Assembly (NCBI GenBank): GCA_020200995.1
Contig: JAIVHQ010000001.1
Coordinates: 17,415-24,815, forward strand
DNA length: 7,401 bases
Reading direction: 5' to 3'
Origin: Flavobacteriales bacterium
Lineage (GTDB): Bacteria; Bacteroidota; Bacteroidia; Flavobacteriales_D; Cryomorphaceae
Both the position numbers and the translations under genes were made by a program. Position 1 is the first letter of the stretch. Each line of letters starts with the position of its first letter. The notes beneath the pieces are model-generated. The model made no database searches, was not told the origin of the DNA, and saw nothing but the letters and a program-made list of their open reading frames with translations. Positions 1-6,511 of this stretch are shown here, piece by piece.

Positions 1-1
1 C

Positions 2-1519
2 GTACTTGGCGATCAGCTCAACCATAACCACTCCTGGTGGACCGACGACCCCGAAACTTTTGACGTGCTCATCTGCGAGTGCCTCGAAGAAACGGGCTAT
101 GTGACCCACCACATTCAAAAAGTAACGGCTTACTTCCTGGCCATGCGCAATTTTGCAGAATGGCTAAGGGAGGAAAAGGGCATTGCGGTCCACTACATTA
201 AACTCGACGATGAGGAAAATGCCCAATCCATTACAGGCAATGTGGAGACGCTCCTGGAAAAAGGGTCCTATCATAGCTGGGCCTATCAGCTCCCCGACGA
301 GTACCGCCTTGACCGCGCGCTGTCCGATTTTTCCGAAAAGGAAAGCACCCCCTGTACCACCGCCGATACGGAGCACTTTCTCTCCGAGCGCCATGAACTC
401 CGAGACTTTTTTAAAGGAAAGAAGACCTACCTCATGGAGTCGTTCTATCGGATGATGCGCAAGAAGTACGACATCCTGATGGCTGGTGATGAGCCCGTGC
501 AGGGCAAATGGAACTTTGACCATCAAAACCGAAAAAGCCTACCTGCGGGAGTGCAGCTCCCTGAGGTGAAAGGTTTTCATCGCAATGTGCAGGAGATTGT
601 GGACCTGCTTGATAAAATGGGGGTGAAAACGATGGGCAAAATCGACCCGGAAAATTTCGTCTGGCCAGTGAGCCGCGCCGAATCGCTTGACCTGCTCGAA
701 CATTTTGCGGAAGCATGCCTCCAAAAATTCGGTGACTATCAGGATGCCATGAAGCGGGGCGAGTGGTCGCTGTTTCACTCACGAGTCAGTTTTTCGATCA
801 ACAGCAAAATGCTCAGCCCCCTCGAAGTGATCAAACGCGTGGAGGAGGCATGGCAGGCCGATGATAAGAAAGCGCCGATTGCCGCTGTGGAGGGATTCAT
901 CCGCCAAATACTCGGCTGGCGCGAGTACATGCGCGGGGTGTACTGGGCCAAGATGCCCGAATATGCAGAAATGAACTATTTCGGCCACGATCGGAAGTTG
1001 CCCGACTGGTTTTGGACCGGTGATACGAAGATGGAGTGCATGAAGCAGGCAGTGGGCCAATCGCTCGATCACGCCTATGCCCACCACATTCACAGGCTGA
1101 TGGTAACTGGCAATTTTGCCCTCCTCGCCGGGGTGCATCCCGATGAGGTGGACCGCTGGTACCTCGGTGTGTACATCGATGCCATCGAGTGGGTGGAAAT
1201 CACCAATACCCGCGGCATGAGCCAATACGCCGACGGCGGCATTGTGGGCACAAAGCCCTACGTGTCGAGCGCCAACTACATCGACAAGATGAGCGATTAT
1301 TGCGGAAGCTGCCACTACAGCAAAAGCAAAAAAACCGGTGACAAGGCCTGCCCTTTCAACTCACTTTACTGGAACTTCTATGAGCGCCATCGCGATAAGT
1401 TGGAGAAGAATCCGCGGATTGGTTTCGTGTACCCGACGCTCAACAAGATGAAGCCCGAAAATCGGGAGGCGCTGATGAAACAGGCGGAGGAGTATTTGGA
1501 AGGGTTGGATAACTTGTAG
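2..1519 (+). CDS. FeS-cluster (6-4)-photolyase/cryptochrome (FeS-BCP, CryPro class), 5' partial
   Basis: Flavoprotein of the prokaryotic FeS-BCP branch of photolyases; characterised relatives such as Agrobacterium PhrB repair (6-4) photoproducts using FAD, a lumazine antenna and a [4Fe-4S] cluster. The frame is open to the left edge and begins VLGDQLNHNHSWW, the usual start of this family, so only a few N-terminal residues are missing; the GTG at 65 is internal, not the start. 505 codons plus stop are visible, close to family length. Four cysteines at visible residues 346 (MEC), 434 and 437 (YCGSC) and 450 (ACPF) have spacing 88-3-13, matching the cluster ligands of PhrB as I remember them. 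The GWREYMRGVYW stretch (about residues 302-312) and the MSQYADGG segment before the CxxC are family hallmarks. The frame is intact. A diverged second copy of its tail lies at 1835-1987. Lesion specificity (6-4 versus other) is inferred from family only. Confidence 0.93.
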   Translation, partial: VLGDQLNHNHSWWTDDPETFDVLICECLEETGYVTHHIQKVTAYFLAMRNFAEWLREEKGIAVHYIKLDDEENAQSITGNVETLLEKGSYHSWAYQLPDEYRLDRALSDFSEKESTPCTTADTEHFLSERHELRDFFKGKKTYLMESFYRMMRKKYDILMAGDEPVQGKWNFDHQNRKSLPAGVQLPEVKGFHRNVQEIVDLLDKMGVKTMGKIDPENFVWPVSRAESLDLLEHFAEACLQKFGDYQDAMKRGEWSLFHSRVSFSINSKMLSPLEVIKRVEEAWQADDKKAPIAAVEGFIRQILGWREYMRGVYWAKMPEYAEMNYFGHDRKLPDWFWTGDTKMECMKQAVGQSLDHAYAHHIHRLMVTGNFALLAGVHPDEVDRWYLGVYIDAIEWVEITNTRGMSQYADGGIVGTKPYVSSANYIDKMSDYCGSCHYSKSKKTGDKACPFNSLYWNFYERHRDKLEKNPRIGFVYPTLNKMKPENREALMKQAEEYLEGLDNL

Positions 1520-1572
1520 TACCTGGATCGGGCAAGTTGTGCTTTTAGAATAAGCCTGAGGAACGTCGCATT

Positions 1573-1769
1573 TTAAATTTTATTCACGTATGTGAAGTCA
1601 GCCTGAAGATGTATTTTGGTCAAATTGGGGTAACTCTCCAAAACCATTTCCTCTGACCACCCCGCAGCGAGCAGTTCACAATGAGGGATACCGAAATGCG
1701 CGTGCCGTGTATGTTGGGCTTGCCTGATAGAACCTTCTCATCTGAAGTGATGTACTCTTGCCATTCCAT
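1573..1769 (-). pseudogene. Frameshifted DUF433-family (VapB-like antitoxin) gene
   Basis: Read on the minus strand from ATG at 1769, the frame gives MEWQEYITSDEKVLSGKP followed by NIHGTRISVSLIVN, the classic N-terminal half of DUF433 proteins. It then goes out of register near 1680 and stops at 1620. Shifting one base resumes the family pattern: ELLAAGWSEEMVLESYPNL, then TKIHLQADFTYVNKI and a TAA at 1573-1575. Restoring one lost base would give about 65 residues. DUF433 proteins are short DNA-binding antitoxin-like proteins, often encoded beside a DUF5615 PIN-like toxin; no such partner is visible on either side. A longer upstream ATG at 1805 exists in frame, but family alignment and the promoter at 1775-1806 favour 1769. 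Whether the frameshift is real or a sequencing error cannot be judged from one sequence. Confidence 0.82.
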
Positions 1770-1774
1770 GATAT

Positions 1775-1806
1775 CAAAAATACATTTACTCCCGCGAATA
1801 TTCAAA
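1775..1806 (-). promoter_or_regulatory. Bacteroidota-type promoter for the DUF433 gene
   Basis: On the minus strand TTTG (1806-1803), a 20-base spacer and TATTTTTG (1782-1775) fit the Bacteroidota housekeeping consensus TTTG-N19-21-TAnnTTTG. The -7 element ends five bases before the ATG at 1769, so transcription would start at or next to the start codon and give a leaderless or near-leaderless mRNA. This also argues against the upstream ATG at 1805. Confidence 0.6.
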
Positions 1807-1834
1807 CTGATTTTTGGCTCGGTCGATAATCGGC

Positions 1835-1987
1835 TTTTGGAGGATGATTAAGGATATGAAGTGAAAATCCCGGAAAAATCTGCAGATAGGGTTTTCGTAT
1901 CCGGTTTTGAATCAAATAAAACCTGAAAATCGGGAGGCGCTCATAAAGCAGGCGGAGGAGTTCTTGGAGGGTTTAGACAGGTTGTAG
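1835..1987 (+). pseudogene. Relic 3' end of a second FeS-photolyase gene
   Basis: In one frame this stretch reads FWRMIKDMK, a TGA at 1862-1864, KSRKNLQIGFSYPVLNQIK, then PENREALIKQAEEFLEGLDR, L and a TAG at 1985-1987. It aligns without gaps to the last part of the intact photolyase ending at 1519: the W, the IGF and the stop fall at equal spacing. Over the last 32 codons 25 residues are identical and about 72 of 99 bases match, most changes being silent. That pattern means the copy diverged while still selected as protein, so it is not a fresh local duplication. Upstream of 1835 I see no further photolyase sequence. Only this C-terminal tail survives, and the in-frame TGA shows it is no longer a complete gene. 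Confidence 0.85.
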
Positions 1988-1996
1988 CGACTGCCG

Positions 1997-2356
1997 TCAA
2001 TACAACATCACCACCTGATCCTTGATCCGCTCGATCACCATGGCCACGATGCGCTTGTTCAACTCGTTTTTGTTGGCGCAGTAAAATTCGTACTCCTCCA
2101 AAGTCATCATGCTCACCGTGCAGGCGATCAATGAATTTTTGATGCGCACATCTTTTTTCATCGCATCTTCGATGTAGTTCTTCTGCGCCGACTGGTTGTA
2201 GGCATTGAATTGTGGCTTGAACTTTTCAATGTATTTTTTGAACTGTGCCAAAATGATTCCGTTCTGGAATTTCAGGATGGGACGCAGAGTCTCACTTTGA
2301 AACTTTTCGGTTTCACAGCTTTTTTCCGTTTGAAGTTCTAATCCGGGCCGCACCAT
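1997..2356 (-). CDS. Small conserved Bacteroidota protein of unknown function, 5' end chimeric
   Basis: About 119 residues from ATG 2356 (ATG 2365 and TTG 2389 are also in frame). The core KFQSETLRPILKFQNGIILA, then the mid-region YIEDAMKKDVRIKNSLIACT, and the ending NKRIVAMVIERIKDQVVMLY resemble a family of short Bacteroidota proteins that I recall being labelled 'glyoxalase' in databases without visible catalytic residues; I would not assign that function. It looks soluble, Lys/Glu-rich and helical, with no signal peptide or membrane segment. All candidate start codons lie in sequence that also encodes ileS (GRTIKDIF onward from 2346), so the native start and promoter have probably been lost at the junction near 2340-2346. 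It stops 9 bases beyond the relic photolyase tail, in convergent orientation. Confidence 0.6.
   Translation of the reverse strand: MVRPGLELQTEKSCETEKFQSETLRPILKFQNGIILAQFKKYIEKFKPQFNAYNQSAQKNYIEDAMKKDVRIKNSLIACTVSMMTLEEYEFYCANKNELNKRIVAMVIERIKDQVVMLY
2338..2350. other. Rearrangement or deletion junction between the minus-strand gene and ileS
   Basis: To the right, the plus-strand frame gives recognisable IleRS (GRTIKDIFCRYKT) from 2346. To the left, the same frame gives SSNP and then a TGA stop at 2331-2333, unlike any IleRS. The minus-strand gene is family-like only up to about 2340. The two genes therefore meet head-to-head within a few bases, with no intergenic DNA and with the 5' end of ileS missing. 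Confidence 0.7.
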
Positions 2357-5300
2357 CAAGGACATTTTTTGCCGGTACAAGACCTCCAAAGGCTACCGCG
2401 TGGAGCGCCGCGCCGGTTGGGATACCCACGGTCTGCCCATCGAGCTCGGGGTCGAGAAAGAACTCGGCATCACCAAGGAAGACATTGGCAAGAAAATCTC
2501 CGTAGAGGAATACAACGACGCTTGCAGAAAAGCAGTGATGCGCTACACCAATGTGTGGAACGACCTCACCGTGAAAATGGGCTACTGGGTGGACATGGAG
2601 AAGCCCTACGTCACCTACACCAACAAGTACATGGAGTCGGTGTGGTGGCTCCTGAGGCAGCTCTACGACAAGAACATGCTCTACAAGGGCTACACCATTC
2701 AGCCCTACTCGCCCGCCGCAGGCTCGGGGCTCAGCTCGCATGAGCTCAACCAGCCCGGCACCTACAAGGATGTCAAAGACACCTCGGCGACCGCCCTGTT
2801 TTTGCTGAAAAGCGACGGACAGGAAAAGCTCAAAAAAGCCACCGGCCGCGGCGACCTCACTTTTCACATGGTGGCCTGGACCACCACCCCGTGGACCCTC
2901 CCGTCCAATACGGCCCTCGCGGTCAATCCCGCTTTCAACTACGTCGTGGTTGAAACCTTTAACCGCTACACCGGCGCCCGCCATGCGGTGGTGATGGCCG
3001 AAGACCTCATGGCAGCACGCTTTTCGGGTGTTCATTCGGAAGCTGAAAGCGACGAAGATTTTGACAATTACACCCACGGCGACAAGAAAATACCCTTTCG
3101 CATCATCGGCAAAATGAAAGGGGCCGACCTCACGGGCCTTGCCTACGAGCAGCTCCTGCCGTACACCCTGCCCATGGAAAACCCGGAAAAAGCTTTCCGC
3201 GTCATCCCGGGGGCATTCGTGACCACCGAAGACGGTACCGGTGTGGTGCACATCGCCCCCACCTTTGGTGCCGACGATGCGCAGGTGGGCCGCGAAAACG
3301 GCATTCCCGGCATGCTGGTCCCCGACGAAAACGGAGACCCCATGCCCCTCGTAGACCTCCAAGGCCGTTTCGTGAAGCAAATGGGTGAGCTGGCCGGACT
3401 TTACGTCAAAAACGAATACTACACCGATGGCGAGGCACCCGACAAGTCGGTCGATGTCCTCATTTCCATCAGGCTCAAAGAAGAGGGCAAGGCCTTCCTC
3501 ATCGAGAAATACGAGCACAGCTACCCCCACTGCTGGCGCACCGATAAGCCCATCCTCTACTACCCGCTCGACGCTTGGTTTGTGCGCAGCACCGCCGCCA
3601 AAGACCGGATGATCGAGCTCAACAAGACCATCAACTGGAAGCCCGAGAGCACCGGCACAGGCCGCTTCGGCAATTGGCTCGAAAACCTCAACGACTGGAA
3701 CCTCTCGCGCTCGCGGTTCTGGGGCATCCCCATCCCGATATGGCGCACCAAAGACGGGAAGGAGTCGCGTTGCATCGGCAGTGCCGAGGAGCTCATGGCA
3801 GCCTGCGATGAGGCCGTGGCCGAAGGATTTATGAGTTCAAACCCGCTGAGCAATTTCATCCCCGGCGATATGTCGGACATCAACTACGAATCTTTCGACC
3901 TCCACAAGCACGTCACCGATACCATCGTATTGAAGAGCCCTTCCGGAAAACCCATGCACCGCGAAGCCGACCTCATCGACGTGTGGTTCGACTCGGGCTC
4001 CATGCCTTATGCCCAGTGGCACTACCCCTTCGAAAACAAGGACCGCATCGACGACGGCAAGGCTTTTCCGGCAGATTTCATTGCAGAAGGCGTCGACCAA
4101 ACGCGCGGCTGGTTTTTCACCCTCCACGCCATCGGCACCATGTGCTTCGACAGTGTGGCCTACAAGGCGGTGGTCAGCAACGGACTCGTGCTCGACAAGA
4201 ACGGGCAGAAGATGAGCAAGCGCCTCGGCAATGGCGTCGATCCGTTTGAGACCCTCACCAAATACGGCCCCGACGCCACCCGCTGGTACATGATCACCAA
4301 TGCCCAGCCGTGGGACAACCTCCGTTTTGATGAAAATGGCATACAGGAAGTGCAGCGCAAGCTCTTCGGTACGCTTTACAACACCTACGCCTTCTTTGCG
4401 CTTTATGCAAATGTGGACGGATTCGAATTTTCCGAAAAGGCGGTACCCGTGGCCGAGCGCCCCGAGATAGACCGATGGATCATGAGCAGGCTCAACACCC
4501 TCACGGCCGCGGTCGATAAAGCCTACGCCGAATTTGAGCCCACCCGTGCGGGTCGACTTATCCAGGATTTTGTCACCGAAGAACTCAGCAATTGGTACGT
4601 GCGTCTGTGCCGCCGCCGTTTTTGGAAAGGCGATTACGAAGCTGATAAAATTTCGGCTTACCAAACGCTTTATCCACATCGCCCAGCGTGTCACCTCCAT
4701 GGTGCTCAGCCTCCGCAAACAGGAGCGCATCAAGGTGCGTCAGCCTTTGCGGAAAATGATGGTCCCCGTGAGCGATGACACCTTTGAGCGCCGCCTCCGC
4801 GATGTGGAAGACATTGTGCTCGGTGAGCTCAACGTGAAGGAATTGGTGTATCTCCGCGATACCGAAGGGGTGTTTGTGAAAGAAATCAAGCCCGATTTTA
4901 AAAAGCTTGGCCCCCGTTTCGGCAAGGAAATGAAAGCCGTGGCCGCCGCCGTGGGCAAGCTAGGACAGTCCGACATCATTGCGATTGAAAACGATGGCAG
5001 CATGGAGATCGAAATCGCAGAAGGGCGGAAAGTGAAACTCTTACGCGACGAAGTGAGTATCGCCACCAAAGACATCCCCGGATGGCTGGTGACTTCCGAT
5101 GCCGGATTTACCGTCGCCCTCGATGTGGAAGTCGACGATGCACTCAAAGGTGAGGGCATTGCCCGTGAGTTTGTGAACCGAATCCAGCTTTTGCGCAAAG
5201 ATTCGGGGCTTGAAGTTACGGATCGCATTGCTATTCAGGTGGAAAAGGCCATCGGAATCGAAGAAGCAATTGCGAATAATTTGGATTATATTTGCGCTGA

Positions 5301-5409
5301 AACGCTGGCGGACTCATTAGAGCTTGTGGGTACGGTCAACGAGACTGACGCAAAATCGATAGAAGTAGAGGCGAACATGGCCACCCGCGTTGCGCTTCAA
5401 AAAATTTAA
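2346..5409 (+). pseudogene. ileS: Isoleucyl-tRNA synthetase, truncated at the 5' end and with an internal out-of-frame deletion
   Basis: IleRS charges tRNA-Ile in the cytoplasm and is normally essential. Recognisable features in order: RVERRAGWDTHGLP at 2397-2438; editing-domain WTTTPWTLPSN at 2877-2909 and HIAPTFGADD at 3249-3278; LSRSRFWGIPIPIW near 3702-3743; the ATP-binding loop KMSKR at 4209-4223. KMSKR rather than KMSKS marks the type-2 (eukaryote-like) clade. Roughly 70-90 N-terminal residues are absent, including the HIGH-type ATP-binding motif. After SAYQTLY (ending 4673) the frame becomes PHRPACHLHG and stops at 4778. The family sequence resumes one frame over at IAQRVTSMVLSLRK and runs to TAA at 5407-5409 with a normal C-terminal domain. 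About 55 residues expected between these points are missing. The remaining roughly 1,000 codons are clean, so decay would be recent. As it stands it cannot encode a working enzyme; a misassembly is the alternative. Confidence 0.88.
4665..4683 (+). other. Out-of-frame internal deletion point in ileS
   Basis: The first frame ends its IleRS-like reading with YQTLY at 4659-4673. The second frame starts looking like IleRS at HIAQRVTSM from about 4675. In homologues these motifs are separated by about 55-60 residues (the APIAPF and SVHLADFP region of the anticodon-binding domain). The net loss must equal 2 modulo 3 bases to give the observed frame change. Confidence 0.75.
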
Positions 5410-5421
5410 ACGCTCGATAAA

Positions 5422-5808
5422 ATGTCAGACGAAAAATCAAGATATACCGACGAGGACCTCCATGAGTTCAAGGAACTTATTGATAAAAAGCTGGCGGAAG
5501 CCCGTGAAGACCTCAATCAACTCAAGCAGTCCCTTTCATACGCAGACGACAACAGTACCAACGATACGGCTTCCAGCTTTAAGATGATGGAAGACGGCTC
5601 CGAGACCATGTCGCGCGAAGAGACTGCACAGCTGGCGGCCCGTCAGGAGAAGTTTATTTCTCACCTCGAAAGCGCCATGCGCCGCATTGAGAACAAAACC
5701 TACGGCATATGCCGCGCCACAGGCAAATTGATTCGAAAAGAGCGCCTTCGATTGGTGCCCCACGCCACCCTGAGCATTGAAGCAAAGCAACAACAAGACC
5801 GACGCTGA
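5422..5808 (+). CDS. DksA/TraR-family transcription regulator, Bacteroidota type with degenerate zinc finger
   Basis: 128 residues. The N-terminal part (about 8-40 and 62-92) is helical coiled-coil-like, and the C-terminal block TYGICRATGKLIRKERLRLV followed by PHATLSIEAK aligns with the DksA/TraR zinc-finger fold. DksA proteins bind the RNA polymerase secondary channel and tune initiation, often with ppGpp. Only one of the four canonical zinc ligands remains (Cys97); the other three positions are Thr100, Ser118 and Ala121, which as I recall is common for this family in Bacteroidota, so it is not a mutation of this copy. The start ATG 5422 follows the ileS stop by 12 bases, with an A-rich rather than Shine-Dalgarno-like upstream (gataaaATG). 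The 3' end overlaps lspA by 32 bases. Cotranscription with ileS and lspA is likely. Confidence 0.88.
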   Translation: MSDEKSRYTDEDLHEFKELIDKKLAEAREDLNQLKQSLSYADDNSTNDTASSFKMMEDGSETMSREETAQLAARQEKFISHLESAMRRIENKTYGICRATGKLIRKERLRLVPHATLSIEAKQQQDRR

Positions 5809-6511
5809 TCCCGCGAGGATAAAGTCAGTATTCAGCCTCGCACTCATCACCGTCGTTGCAGTTCTTGTCGTAGACCAGGTTTCTAAAGTCTGGGTCAAGA
5901 CCAACATGTACCTCGATGAGTCGATCACCGTATTTGGTGACTGGTTTTTCATTCACTTTATTGAAAACCCCGGCATGGCTTTCGGGCTGGAGTTGGGCGG
6001 CGTAACGGGAAAACTCATGTTGAGCCTTTTTCGCATCGTGGCTGTTGGCTTCATCATGTGGTACCTTCGAAATCAAATTAAAATCGGCGCCCACAAAGGC
6101 CTGATTTTTTCCATCGCACTCGTGCTCGCCGGCGCCATCGGCAACATCATCGACAGTGCCTTCTACGGAATCATTTTTAGCGAAAGCCCCCGATTTACCC
6201 CCGAAGTGGCGGTGATGTTTCCGCCCGAGGGCGGCTATGCCGGCTTCCTGCAGGGCAAGGTGGTCGACATGCTTTACTTTCCCATCATCGATACCATGTG
6301 GCCCGAGTGGATGCCGTGGGTAGGGGGCACCCGTTTTCGGTTCTTCCAACCCGTGTTCAATGTGGCTGACTCGGCCATATCCGTGGGCATGGCACTCATC
6401 ATCCTGAATCAGAAGCGGTTTTTTGCCGAGGAAGACGAAAAGAAGGAGGCTAAAGCTCCTTCTGCAGAGGAGTCACATCAGCAACCCCAGCGAGAGCAGA
6501 GCGGCAAATAG
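5777..6511 (+). CDS. lspA: Lipoprotein signal peptidase (signal peptidase II)
   Basis: Inner-membrane aspartyl peptidase that cleaves the signal peptide of diacylated prolipoproteins ahead of the lipid-modified cysteine. 244 residues from TTG 5777. Predicted membrane segments lie near residues 19-38, 78-97, 107-128 and 194-213. Conserved motifs are VVDQVSK (31-37), ENPGMAFG (63-70), GNIID (122-126), and the catalytic pair Asp164 in VVDMLYFP and Asp198 in FNVADSA. Between GNIID and VVD there is an insertion of about 35 residues containing FPPEGGY, typical of Bacteroidota LspA and longer than in E. coli. The C-terminus is a charged tail (FAEEDEKKE onward). The TTG is the only ATG/GTG/TTG codon between the upstream in-frame stop at 5771 and the first membrane segment, so the start is fairly forced; it overlaps dksA by 32 bases, suggesting translational coupling. 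The 3' end overlaps the opposing gene by 39 bases. Confidence 0.95.
   Translation: MKQSNNKTDADPARIKSVFSLALITVVAVLVVDQVSKVWVKTNMYLDESITVFGDWFFIHFIENPGMAFGLELGGVTGKLMLSLFRIVAVGFIMWYLRNQIKIGAHKGLIFSIALVLAGAIGNIIDSAFYGIIFSESPRFTPEVAVMFPPEGGYAGFLQGKVVDMLYFPIIDTMWPEWMPWVGGTRFRFFQPVFNVADSAISVGMALIILNQKRFFAEEDEKKEAKAPSAEESHQQPQREQSGK

Noticed and set aside
779..1315. 178-codon minus-strand open frame
   Set aside because: Antisense shadow of the photolyase, low-complexity His/Val-rich peptide.
1620..1805. DUF433 gene taken as an intact 61-residue ORF from ATG 1805
   Set aside because: The last 17 residues (CSLRGGQRKWFWRVTPI) are frameshift nonsense and the first 12 precede the family start and overlap the promoter.
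1520..1996. Searched for CRISPR repeats, tRNA genes, IS ends and direct repeats flanking the photolyase relic
   Set aside because: No regular repeats, no tRNA-like cloverleaf and no target-site duplication could be recognised; only the DUF433 and photolyase remnants explain the stretch.
1981..2006. Inverted repeat gttgta/tacaac with a 14-base loop, considered as a terminator for the photolyase tail and the convergent gene
   Set aside because: A 6-bp AT-rich stem with a long loop and no following T-run is too weak to call.
2313..3530. Long 405-codon open frame on the minus strand
   Set aside because: It lies antisense to ileS, in the frame that GC-biased codons keep free of stops; the peptide is His/Val/Gly-rich with no family resemblance, while the plus strand is clear IleRS.
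3837..4733. 298-codon minus-strand open frame
   Set aside because: Antisense shadow of ileS, with no recognisable domain.
4740..5228. 162-codon minus-strand open frame, Ser-rich
   Set aside because: Antisense to the well-conserved IleRS C-terminal domain; its composition is a shadow artefact.
5825..6349. 174-codon minus-strand open frame
   Set aside because: Antisense to lspA, whose motifs and membrane segments are unmistakable.
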